Assembly: GCA_038204465.1 (NCBI GenBank)
Contig: JBBRCX010000118.1
Span: 1 to 12,226 of the forward strand
Length of the DNA stretch: 12,226 bases
Direction: 5' to 3'
Source: JBBRCX01 sp038204465
GTDB lineage: Bacteria; Planctomycetota; Phycisphaerae; Tepidisphaerales; Tepidisphaeraceae
Shown here in pieces: positions 1-6,660 of this stretch (positions within the stretch are counted from its first letter, which is position 1; the number at the start of each line of letters is the position of its first letter). The notes beneath the pieces are model-generated. The model saw only the letters and a program-made list of their open reading frames with translations, was not told where the DNA came from and made no database searches. The position numbers and the translations under genes are program-made.

Positions 1-3000
1 GCCCCTCTGTGAAACGATCCGCCTCTCTCATCTCTTTCAGAAACGCGTCGAGTTTGGCCTTGGCTACTTCGGTTGCCGCCTCCAGCTTGTCGGCATCACC
101 GCCCGCGCTTTGAATGAGTTCATCCGTCTCGCGCTTGAGCGCTGCGAACTCCGCTTCCTTGGATCGTCCTTCTGTGCGCAGGTTGAGTTCTGCTGCTTGG
201 GCGCGGAGGTTGTCGGCGGATTTATGGGCCTGTGCCTCACGTCCGGCCGTTTCTTCAGTTTTTGCCTTCTCTGCTTCGGTTACACGCGCAGTGGCATCTG
301 CGGCAGCTTTCCCCGCATCAGCTCGCGTCTGATCCGGACTCTCTACCGCCTCTTGAATCTTTTTGGCTTCCTTCTCTGCCTGATCCGCGGCCTTCTGCAG
401 CGCCGCGATCTTTTCATCCCATGAACGTTTGAAGGCGACGGTATCTGCCTCGTAGTCCCTTCCCTGCGCCCGTAAAGATGCCTCCAGGACCGCGAGCTTG
501 TAATCTTCGAGGGAGCGGGCAATCTCCCTCTGCTTGTCTGCTTCCTGCTCAACTATGTCCGTCTGCTGCTTGTGGAACTCGACTTCCTTTTCCGCCTCGC
601 GTGCCGGCCGCGCCGTCTGCACTGCCTTTAGTTCGGCGGTGCGAGTGACAATGTCTGTGTCTCGCTGGACGCGCTCCTGCTCATTCTTGACCGGCCGATT
701 CTTCGCCTCGTCCACCGCAGCCCGTGCGTCCTTCTCCTGCTGATCCAGATGGGCAAGGAACTCTTTGCGCTCTGCCTCATGCACCGCACCGATGGCCCGT
801 AACCGCGCAGTCTCGCCCTCCAAGACGATATCAGCCATGTGCTTCTGGTGTTCGTTCTCGGCGGCCTCCCTAGCATTATGACCAGCACCAACCTCACGCG
901 TGACCGCCGCTTGGGCGCGTTGCTCGGCGGCGATGAGTCCTGTTCGTTCGGCCTCTACTTCAGGAAGGCGCTGCGTCTTGCTTAGTTGATGAACTCTTTC
1001 AAACTCGGCTCGTTTGGCACGGATCGCGAGCAGTGCTGCTGCTGCTGGATCTTGTCCTTCCTGTGCCGCTTCAAGGTTTAAGGCGCGTTTCTCGGCTTCG
1101 GCGTCCTCACGCATCCGCTGGATAGCTTTCCCGCGTTGTATGCCTTCCTCTGCTCGCTTCGAATCCCGCTCAGCCTCAAACTTCGTGTTATCGATTTTCG
1201 CCTGAGCGCCCGTCACTGCCTCATGCGCAAACGCCACCGCAGGTCCGAGAAGCGGAACTCCGCGCCGGGCGGCATTTATTTTGGCCTCATCCTCCACCAG
1301 CGCATCGAGGTTTCCAGCCGCTTTATGAATTGATTCATCGCGCGCGATTGAAAGCAGTTCTAATTGAATTTGCACAGCCTTGAGCGCGGCTATGGCGATG
1401 CCGGCAGGAGGTCCAATGGATTTCAAGCTACTGGCAATGCCCGATATGCCTCTGGATGTGGCAAGTTTGCCGAGTATATTGGCAAAATCCGTGCCTTTGG
1501 CTGTCGCATGTCCTAACTCCACTGACACCGCTTTGGCTTCGGCTGTTACCTTGCCAGCGGACTTTGCCGCCGCCTCCATTGTTGGAGCTACGCCCATTCC
1601 ACCAGCGCCCGCCCCTGCTACCGCGAGATCGCCCATAGCGCGCCCAAGGTTCTGGTTAATCGTATTCCGCTGAGTGCGAAAACCCTGAGCTGCTCCCGGC
1701 GCAAGAGCACCCGCACCACGCGCCTGAGCCTCCTGCGCATTCAACGCCGCCAGTTCCTTCTGTAGCCGCTCCACCTCACGCTGCGCCGTGATGATCTGAT
1801 CGACTTTGACGGGCACTGCCACCGGGTGGGCATTCAGTTCCGCGACTTCCCTGTCGATCTGGCGGGCACTGGTCACCACCTTTTCGACATTCATCTCGGA
1901 TTTCATCCGGACGACTTCGGATGAGATTCGCTTTGCCTCCGCGTCAATGGTCTGAGCGCCTTGCTTCACGCCCGACGTATCCAGCTCGGCTTGTAGCTGA
2001 ATGCGTCGCTGCTCCATGCCCTTGATCGCATTGTCGAGCAAACCCAACTGCTGCCGAGCCTCTTTCGTATCGCCCGTAGCGGCAACGTTCACCCGCTCGG
2101 CTTTCAGCTTCGCGATTTCTACATCGAGTTGGCGCACATCGGCCATCGCCTGATCGGCATTGATCTTGGCGTCTACCTGGATGTCTTTGGATGACAGGCG
2201 CTTCGCTTCCGCTTCAATCTTCGCGGCGCCCTCTTCTACGTTGGACGTATCGAGCCGCGCTTGTAGTTCAATGCGCTTCTGCTCCATGCCGTTTATTTCC
2301 GCTTCCAGCAGGGATAACTGCTGGCGTGCCTCGGTGGTATCGCCGGCTGCGGCGATGTTCACCTTTTCGGCATTCAGCGTGGCGATTTGCCGATCCAGCT
2401 CAGCAAGCTGTGCCTGCGCCGCGGCGGTATCGACTGCGACGGGAACGCCAACGGCCCCGGCACTGGCGATTGCAGCACCGCCCGCACCTGCGCCTGTGCC
2501 CTGTTGTACCTTCGAGGTATCGAGCCCCGCTTGTAGCTGAATGCGCTGCTGCTGCAATCCATTGATCGCGGAGTCCAACAATGACAACTGCTGACGTGCC
2601 TGAGAGGTATCAGCGCCGGCCGCGATAGTTACCCGCTCGGCGTTCAGCTTGGCGATTTCCTGATCCAGCGCTTTGAGCTGCGTTTGTGCCGCAGCGGTAT
2701 CCACGACGACAGGAACACTCACTGCCTTCGGCGCTTGCTGTTTGATAACTGCTTCCGCATCGATCGGCTTCGATTGATCCGTGGCAATGCTTACAGGCAT
2801 CCTCACGGCCTGTTTCATCGTCGCTACTTCGGCATCGATCTTTCGTGCCTCCGCCCGCACCTGCTCTATGTCGAACCCGACGGGGATCTTCACCTGAGCC
2901 GCCTTGGCCGCCGACACCTCCTGATTGATCTGCTGAACCTTCTGCGGGATGGTCTTCGCGTCGAATCCAACCGCCACTTCGGCCTTTATCTGATTGATGC

Positions 3001-3106
3001 GCGCAGCGGTGGCCTTCACCTCTGCCTCAGCGGCGCGAAGTTCGGCGCGCATTCCCGATATGCGCGCCATGATGTCGAATGTGATTCCCGAAGTGATAAT
3101 GCTCAT
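1..3106 (-). CDS. Tail tape measure protein, N-terminal 1035 residues (3' end outside window)
   Basis: This frame stays open from an ATG at 3106 to the left edge. Tape measure proteins set tail length during assembly and are ejected with the DNA. The product is very rich in Ala, Glu, Gln and Lys. Residues 1-46 form a short lead-in. Residues about 47-465 are tandem 30-residue modules, many starting Asp-Thr. Residues about 470-580 are Gly/Ala-rich with a hydrophobic patch near 540-570. From about 590 onward the protein is almost continuously predicted coiled coil. No lytic domain is seen in the visible part. The start overlaps the stop of the upstream chaperone extension as ATGA and has no clear SD, so translation is probably coupled. 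At the usual rule of about 0.15 nm per residue, the visible part alone implies a tail of roughly 155 nm or more. The family call rests on length, composition and position directly after a frameshifting chaperone pair. Confidence 0.88.
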   Translation of the reverse strand, partial: MSIITSGITFDIMARISGMRAELRAAEAEVKATAARINQIKAEVAVGFDAKTIPQKVQQINQEVSAAKAAQVKIPVGFDIEQVRAEARKIDAEVATMKQAVRMPVSIATDQSKPIDAEAVIKQQAPKAVSVPVVVDTAAAQTQLKALDQEIAKLNAERVTIAAGADTSQARQQLSLLDSAINGLQQQRIQLQAGLDTSKVQQGTGAGAGGAAIASAGAVGVPVAVDTAAAQAQLAELDRQIATLNAEKVNIAAAGDTTEARQQLSLLEAEINGMEQKRIELQARLDTSNVEEGAAKIEAEAKRLSSKDIQVDAKINADQAMADVRQLDVEIAKLKAERVNVAATGDTKEARQQLGLLDNAIKGMEQRRIQLQAELDTSGVKQGAQTIDAEAKRISSEVVRMKSEMNVEKVVTSARQIDREVAELNAHPVAVPVKVDQIITAQREVERLQKELAALNAQEAQARGAGALAPGAAQGFRTQRNTINQNLGRAMGDLAVAGAGAGGMGVAPTMEAAAKSAGKVTAEAKAVSVELGHATAKGTDFANILGKLATSRGISGIASSLKSIGPPAGIAIAALKAVQIQLELLSIARDESIHKAAGNLDALVEDEAKINAARRGVPLLGPAVAFAHEAVTGAQAKIDNTKFEAERDSKRAEEGIQRGKAIQRMREDAEAEKRALNLEAAQEGQDPAAAALLAIRAKRAEFERVHQLSKTQRLPEVEAERTGLIAAEQRAQAAVTREVGAGHNAREAAENEHQKHMADIVLEGETARLRAIGAVHEAERKEFLAHLDQQEKDARAAVDEAKNRPVKNEQERVQRDTDIVTRTAELKAVQTARPAREAEKEVEFHKQQTDIVEQEADKQREIARSLEDYKLAVLEASLRAQGRDYEADTVAFKRSWDEKIAALQKAADQAEKEAKKIQEAVESPDQTRADAGKAAADATARVTEAEKAKTEETAGREAQAHKSADNLRAQAAELNLRTEGRSKEAEFAALKRETDELIQSAGGDADKLEAATEVAKAKLDAFLKEMREADRFTEG
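1712..2701 (-). repeat. Eleven in-register 30-residue modules with a 90-residue (270-bp) higher-order repeat
   Basis: Within the tape measure gene, modules begin at residues 136, 166, 196, 226, 256, 286, 316, 346, 376, 406 and 436, exactly 30 apart. Three module types alternate. Type A contains a QLxxLDxxIAxLNAE-like core, type B has ARQQLxLLD and ends RIxLQAxL, and type C starts DTSxV. The DNA shows the same 270-bp period: the block beginning ggcgattt or a close variant recurs at 1841, 2111, 2381 and 2651, and the block around ttgtag(c/t)t(g/c)a at 1991, 2261 and 2531. Two further modules with Asp at 49 and 79 lie upstream with slightly broken spacing. The units are diverged rather than identical, so this is an old duplication. 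Confidence 0.9.
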
Positions 3107-3788
3107 GGTGTCTTACGTGGAAGCCACAACGGAGCAAGTCCCGCCCGCTCCATCCGCTTCGCCTGCTTGCGGAGTTCGTCCTGCTTGTGGAGGGATTTAA
3201 GCTTGTCGGGTTTCGCGCCTGCGTCGATGCGCGCCATGTCAACCGCGTCCGACAGGCACTTGTCAAACACGTCGCCCGGCCAGGTCATTGGGTCATCATC
3301 GGGATGGAGCCAGCGCCGGATGAAATTGGCGTCCCCGAGCCAGTCACGGTCTCGCCAGGGTCGCCCACTGATAAAGGGTGGTCACCTTCCTTCGCCGGGC
3401 TGTTCACAATCTGTAGGTGGAGCACGCCCGCCGCCGCCTGCAACAATTCGTAGTCGCTCAATTGCAGCGCATCCACGTCCGCAGCCATTGCCTCCGGCTT
3501 GTCCTTCTGGAGCGAAAGCAGCACCGCCTCCATCTTTCCCTCGGGTGTGTTCACCCACTCGACTACGGCCTCATTCTCGATGGGCCGCGCATCGAATTCG
3601 TTCAGGGCTTTCAGCGCGTCTGTGCCCTTCACCTCCGCGATGGCGAGGTTGCGGTAGAGCTGCATCTTTCGATACAGCGCGAAGGCGTTGCGGAACCTGA
3701 TGCGGTCTGAGGGTGAGAGACGCTTAAACGTAAGCGCACCATCCTCCCGGTTGAGCGTCACAGGCACGCTCGCTTCAGTTGTAGGCAT
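3103..3788 (-). CDS. Tail assembly chaperone, -1 frameshift fusion (lambda gpGT analogue), 228 residues
   Basis: This is the predicted product of ribosomes that slip back one base at 3378-3372. It keeps residues 1-139 of the zero frame and then continues for 89 residues in the -1 frame to the TGA at 3105-3103. The -1 frame is open from just after a TGA at 3384-3382. It reads as convincing protein well before its first ATG at 3288, with segments such as RPWRDRDWLGDANFIRRWL and HPDDDPMTWPGDVFDK. No ATG, GTG or TTG codon occurs between that TGA and 3288, so this sequence can be made only by frameshifting. The C-terminal domain is basic and helical, and ends four bases into the tape measure start. 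In lambda, the long form links chaperone, tape measure and tube subunits. Separate translation from ATG 3288 (61 residues) is an alternative but would discard the best-looking part. Confidence 0.82.
3285..3788 (-). CDS. Tail assembly chaperone, zero-frame product (lambda gpG analogue)
   Basis: This gene encodes 167 residues and lies between the tail tube gene and the tape measure gene, the standard place for the tail assembly chaperone. These proteins bind the tape measure protein and keep it soluble while tube subunits polymerise around it. The body is mainly helical (residues about 20-60 and 82-128), with an acidic C-terminal half. The last 28 residues, after the slippery site, are low-complexity Gly/Ser/Pro/Thr, as expected if the functional long form leaves this frame at residue 139. 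I see no strong SD before the ATG at 3788; a GTG-free start with weak initiation remains possible. The stop overlaps the ATG at 3288 of the second frame as ATGA. Function is inferred from position and frameshift architecture, not from a sequence signature I can name. Confidence 0.8.
   Translation of the reverse strand: MPTTEASVPVTLNREDGALTFKRLSPSDRIRFRNAFALYRKMQLYRNLAIAEVKGTDALKALNEFDARPIENEAVVEWVNTPEGKMEAVLLSLQKDKPEAMAADVDALQLSDYELLQAAAGVLHLQIVNSPAKEGDHPLSVGDPGETVTGSGTPISSGAGSIPMMTQ
3328..3393 (-). promoter_or_regulatory. Programmed -1 ribosomal frameshift signal: SD-like site, CCCTTTA, stem-loop
   Basis: Reading the minus strand, an SD-like GAAGGAAGGTGA lies at 3393-3382. A canonical X XXY YYZ heptamer, C CCT TTA in the zero frame, lies at 3378-3372. 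After a 6-base spacer comes a hairpin at 3365-3328. Its arms pair GGCG with CGCC, then an A.A mismatch, CCC with GGG, a TGG bulge, and CGAG with CTCG around an 11-base loop. A TGA closes the -1 frame directly upstream, at 3384-3382. Heptamer, spacer and structure together match known bacterial and phage -1 frameshift sites. Efficiency cannot be judged from sequence. Confidence 0.85.
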
Positions 3789-3821
3789 GGGTTTTCAGGT
3801 GAGGGAGTGGGAAGGAAGGAA

Positions 3822-4223
3822 TTACATTGTGGCCCAGGTCTCGGTGACAGTTCCGTTGAAGCGGTAAGCGTGTACGGCTTCGATTGCCGGGTCATCGAAC
3901 GTATGGTCCAGATTGAAATCCGGGAAAATCGCGATGCCAGAAAGCGTGCAGCCAATTTCAAGCGTAAGGGTAATCGTGCTGCCATCAGGCGTAGGAGAGA
4001 CGATGCCCGGTGCCGTTTCGGTAGTGCCCTTCAGCAGGAAGATACGAATATCCCCCGAGATGCCGATGCTGCCGCCGCGCCAACGGTCGAAACGATCCGA
4101 GCCGTAGCGGTTCGTGTTCTTGCTGCTCATCGCGCGGCGAATGGTGAAACCCTTCGCTGCGCCGCCGTGTCCGGTCGGTAATGTCACTGCCCCGTTGTAG
4201 CCACTCAGATCGGTCGCTGGCAT
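3822..4223 (-). CDS. Probable major tail (tube) protein, 133 residues
   Basis: This is a small protein, mixed but beta-rich, with alternating hydrophobic and polar strands in its middle and C-terminal half (GDIRIFLLKG, GSTITLTLEIGCTL). It has a Gly-rich N-terminus. It sits immediately before the tail assembly chaperone and after the tail terminator candidate, where siphovirus tail tube genes normally lie; tube subunits stack as hexameric rings around the tape measure. The start at 4223 is supported by GGAG seven bases upstream of the ATG. It is shorter than lambda gpV (246 residues), which fits a tube domain without an added Ig-like domain. The assignment is mainly positional, and another minor tail protein is possible. 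Confidence 0.6.
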   Translation of the reverse strand: MPATDLSGYNGAVTLPTGHGGAAKGFTIRRAMSSKNTNRYGSDRFDRWRGGSIGISGDIRIFLLKGTTETAPGIVSPTPDGSTITLTLEIGCTLSGIAIFPDFNLDHTFDDPAIEAVHAYRFNGTVTETWATM

Positions 4224-4282
4224 GATGTTACTCCAATCTCAAAAAACGAATGTTGAGCGAAAAGGCGAATCAGGAATGTGGA

Positions 4283-4618
4283 TCAGGCGTCGTCATCTGT
4301 GGCAGCACCAATAGGCTGGCCCGGTGCAGACTCCGTGGGCAGTTGCATCGGCTTCGCCTGCGGCGGCTTCCACTCGCCGGGCAGAGACACACTGTCGTCC
4401 TTGATGGCCTGAAACGAGTCCTCGACGATCTTGTAACCGGGGTCGCCAAGTCCGGCGTACCAGGCCTCCTGCCGCTTGCTGTCGAGCAGGATCTTCGCGG
4501 CATTCTTCATCTCCAGCAGCGTTCCAGGTCCGCGGCTTTCAAAGGTGGCCAGGCCGGGCGATGCTTCGACGGGTTTGCCGTCCTTATCGACGGCTTTCCA
4601 TTTCCAGACGTAGGGCAT
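4283..4618 (-). CDS. Unknown small late protein, 111 residues
   Basis: I do not recognise this protein. The N-terminus, MPYVWKWKAVDKDGKPVEA, suggests a small beta domain. The middle (residues about 30-75) is helical and charged, and the C-terminal 30 residues are Pro/Gln/Ala-rich and probably disordered, ending in an acidic DDDA. The ATG at 4618 follows a good SD, CAGGAG, with a short spacer. It is the only gene between the tail terminator and tail tube candidates, so a tail-associated role is likely. No catalytic motif or membrane segment is visible. Codon use and strand match the late operon, so I treat it as a real gene. Confidence 0.7.
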   Translation of the reverse strand: MPYVWKWKAVDKDGKPVEASPGLATFESRGPGTLLEMKNAAKILLDSKRQEAWYAGLGDPGYKIVEDSFQAIKDDSVSLPGEWKPPQAKPMQLPTESAPGQPIGAATDDDA

Positions 4619-4636
4619 GGGAATCTCCTGTAAGGG

Positions 4637-5161
4637 TCAGCTTGTGAGCGGCGCGCCGACAAAGCGCACCGTAACGGGAATAGTGATCGTGGTTTGGGTC
4701 CGCAACGCCCGACCCGATTCGTCGGTCGAGCCGATGAGCGGGTCAGCGGATATCTCACCTAGGAACACGTACGGGAACGATGCCGGCACGAGGCCCATGC
4801 TTGGCCCCGCGGCGTGCAGGGCATCGACAACAGCGGCCTCCAGCGGGTCATTCGCCACGGCCCGCAGATCGCGATGGGTGAGCGTTAGAACATAGAACTG
4901 CACGAGCTGCTTAGGCGTCCCGGCGGGCACGCCAGTGCGGAAGCTGTATCGTGGCGCGAGCGTGTAGCCGGAATAGACTCGCCTGCCGAACTTCAGATCC
5001 AGTTCGGGAAAGTCCGCGTCCTTCTTAGAGCTTTTTTCAGGAACGGCGGCAGGGCCCGTCAGCTTGATGCGGTTCGCTGGCTTTACCGTATCATTGACAT
5101 AGGTATTAGCCTCCAGCAGCGCCCAAATCTTGTCGTAGATGGTGGTGAAGGGCTCTGCCAT
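4637..5161 (-). CDS. Probable tail terminator protein (lambda gpU-like role), 174 residues
   Basis: The start abuts the stop of the preceding gene (TAG directly followed by ATG), a sign of tight coupling. The protein opens with a helix (FTTIYDKIWALLEAN), as in tail terminator and minor tail U families, which begin with a helical region addressing an assembly ring. Next comes a charged loop (about residues 38-50), then strands such as QFYVLTLTHRD and TTITIPVTVRFVG around a helix (PLEAAVVDALHAAG). That pattern, helix then strands ending in a beta edge, fits the terminator fold that caps the tail tube and joins it to the head. It lies one gene upstream of the tube gene region and right after a completion protein, which is the expected position. 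Recognition is by layout and predicted secondary structure; I see no diagnostic residue. Confidence 0.6.
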   Translation of the reverse strand: MAEPFTTIYDKIWALLEANTYVNDTVKPANRIKLTGPAAVPEKSSKKDADFPELDLKFGRRVYSGYTLAPRYSFRTGVPAGTPKQLVQFYVLTLTHRDLRAVANDPLEAAVVDALHAAGPSMGLVPASFPYVFLGEISADPLIGSTDESGRALRTQTTITIPVTVRFVGAPLTS

Positions 5162-5650
5162 CTATGCCGCCGCCTGCTTGATTTGTTCGATGGTGCCAGT
5201 CGTCAAATCGGTTGCCATTTGCTGACGAGTCGCGGCGTCGGGAGGGACAAGGATCGGACGCGCGGGCATGAATCGGGTGCCGCCCTGGTGGAAGCGAGCG
5301 GTGCGGTCTGAGGTCCCAACCCGCACGCCGTTCGTGATGACCTGAAAAATGTTGCCGGGATTGCCGCGGCTCAGTGACTGCCGAAGCTTGCCGCTGAACA
5401 CGAGGATTAACGAACCCGCGCCGCGGCGGCGTTTCAATAGGATGGTCGCTGGCTTCAGTGGTGCCCACCCGCCGCCGCCCACCGAGTTCGCATTGAACCG
5501 CTGCCGCATAGCGCCGAGGTACGTTTCGCCAGCCCGGTTGATACCCGCCCGAAACGCGCCGGTTTCGCTCTGGACGCCCTCATCGACGCGATGGAGAACG
5601 CTCACCATGCGCGAAGGGTCCATTTCGAAGGTAATGGAGAGGGTGGACAT
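5162..5650 (-). CDS. Tail completion/virion morphogenesis protein (Mu gpG or HK97 gp10 type)
   Basis: This 162-residue protein carries the hallmarks of the phage virion morphogenesis and HK97 gp10 families. An N-terminal helix contains Met- and Arg-rich segments (YLGAMRQRFNANS). It is followed by the WAPLKPATILLKRRRGAGSL stretch, the FSGKLRQSL motif, a strand region with a central VGTSDRTARFHQGG motif, and the family's typical PARPIL near residue 130. The C-terminus is a helix. Mu gpG has a similar length (about 156 residues). Proteins of this type complete the head-tail interface or tail end. The start codon overlaps the previous stop as TAATG, and the stop abuts the next start, so it lies inside a coupled gene set. 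Confidence 0.83.
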   Translation of the reverse strand: MSTLSITFEMDPSRMVSVLHRVDEGVQSETGAFRAGINRAGETYLGAMRQRFNANSVGGGGWAPLKPATILLKRRRGAGSLILVFSGKLRQSLSRGNPGNIFQVITNGVRVGTSDRTARFHQGGTRFMPARPILVPPDAATRQQMATDLTTGTIEQIKQAAA

Positions 5651-6144
5651 TACTGCGCGGCTTCGAAGATATCGACGTACCCGAACACGCCGAGCGGGAG
5701 CGTGCCGCCGCCGGCCGCAACCGTCATCACGATTTCCAGCACATCGCCAGCTACCACGGTCCCAGCGCCGGCGATAGTACCGGCAACGAGCGCCCGCGCA
5801 GCTTGGGCACTGCTCAACCCGATGGTGCCCGTGAGAACGGTTGTGCCGTTTTTCTTTACGTCGATCGTGACAGTGGCAGCACCGATGGCCGGTGTGATCG
5901 CCCCGAACTTCGCGGCTTGAATGACACCAGTAGCACCATGAACGGTGTAGATGACGCGCGTATCGGCGGCGGCGGTTGTGCCTGATGCCTGTGCGTAGTT
6001 GGCTCGGTGGGAGTGCTGGAGCTTGTCAGCAGTGATGGCCGCACCGGCAATGACAGCGGCATTGTCTACCGCACCGGCTGGAAGGTTGAAGCTCCCTGCG
6101 GATAATGATCCGCTGACGTAGAGATTGCCGGTTACTCGGCTCAT
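5650..6144 (-). CDS. Virion surface or fibre-like protein of unknown role, 164 residues
   Basis: The composition is dominated by Ala, Gly, Thr and Val. The N-terminus (GNLYVSGSLSAGSFNLPAG) resembles phage fibre or capsid appendage anchors, with a segment near residues 27-46 (AVDNAAVIAGAAITADKLQH). After about residue 60 the sequence alternates strands and turns (ATVTIDVKKNGTTVLTGTIG; GDVLEIVMTVAAGGG), which suggests a beta-sandwich. No signal peptide or catalytic motif is visible. It lies between the capsid gene and the tail completion gene, so a second decoration protein, a head fibre or a connector accessory protein are all plausible. SD AGGTGA stands close to the ATG. I do not recognise a named family. 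Confidence 0.65.
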   Translation of the reverse strand: MSRVTGNLYVSGSLSAGSFNLPAGAVDNAAVIAGAAITADKLQHSHRANYAQASGTTAAADTRVIYTVHGATGVIQAAKFGAITPAIGAATVTIDVKKNGTTVLTGTIGLSSAQAARALVAGTIAGAGTVVAGDVLEIVMTVAAGGGTLPLGVFGYVDIFEAAQ

Positions 6145-6204
6145 GATTCACCTGCTCGCCTTCTGCGCGTTGAGAGACTTCGTGCCCGCGTAGCCCAATC
6201 CGCC

Positions 6205-6232
6205 CGCGCACCCGTCGATGGCCGGGTGCGCG
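6205..6232. repeat. Perfect 10-bp inverted repeat, 8-base loop, in an intergenic gap
   Basis: Arms CGCGCACCCG (6205-6214) and CGGGTGCGCG (6223-6232) enclose TCGATGGC. The repeat lies in the 102-base gap between the small gene ending at 6247 and the gene starting at 6144. In minus-strand RNA it would be a very stable hairpin with no T tract behind it, so it is not a classic intrinsic terminator. It could block 3' exonucleases or define an mRNA segment end. Confidence 0.7.
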
Positions 6233-6246
6233 AGCGGGGCGTAGGT

Positions 6247-6594
6247 TTACTTCTCCGGCTTCGGCGCCGATACCGACGTACGAGGGTTCGCCGTCGGCGC
6301 ATGCACACTATGCTTCGCCGTATCGGCATCAGCGTTCGCCGTCGCTGCCGTGGCCGGATGCGGCGTGTGCGGGCGCGGGAGCGCGGTCACGTTCTCCGCT
6401 TCGCCGCCCACCGGGCCGGCCAGGGACGCCGTGATGGGCGCGATGGGCTCACCACCGGCGGCAAGGTGCTGGCGGTAGGCATCCTCCTTGGCCCTGATGT
6501 CATCGTGGATGTTCTGTTCCTTGATCTCCACGTCGCCGGGCCCGTAGTCCTTGCCACTGTGGGTGTAGGTCCGGAGAAGGTTGATTCTTGGCAT
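6247..6594 (-). CDS. Small accessory virion-region protein, 115 residues
   Basis: I chose the ATG at 6594 because AGGAG lies 8 bases upstream; an in-frame ATG at 6618 would add eight residues (MRRAGAQP) and lacks such a site. The first 50 residues, with INLLRTYTHSGKDYGPGDVE, form a short beta unit of the kind seen in small phage proteins located beside the capsid gene (pattern K/RLLRxYTHxGxxYxPGD). The rest is Ala/Pro/Thr-rich, with repeated His-Ala-Pro and Thr-Ala segments, and looks disordered. It follows the capsid gene directly. Role unknown; a capsid-bound or connector accessory protein is a reasonable guess. Confidence 0.68.
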   Translation of the reverse strand: MPRINLLRTYTHSGKDYGPGDVEIKEQNIHDDIRAKEDAYRQHLAAGGEPIAPITASLAGPVGGEAENVTALPRPHTPHPATAATANADADTAKHSVHAPTANPRTSVSAPKPEK

Positions 6595-6660
6595 GGGTTG
6601 TGCTCCTGCCCTGCGCAAAAGCGCAGAGCGGTTGATGGTGAAATGGGAAACTCAGATGGA

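Noticed and set aside
1830..2680. CRISPR-like array from the regular 270-bp period
   Set aside because: The period is an in-frame multiple of three, there are no unique spacers between short repeats, and the whole stretch codes for the tape measure.
2684..3700. Long plus-strand open frame of 338 residues
   Set aside because: It lies antisense across the tape measure start and chaperone genes. Its product is Arg/His/Leu/Ser-rich with no domain pattern, and the minus frames explain the DNA better.
4224..4260. T-rich run with short CTCAA/TTGAG arms as terminator before the tail tube gene
   Set aside because: The stem is only five AT-rich pairs and the T run is inside the loop, not after the stem.
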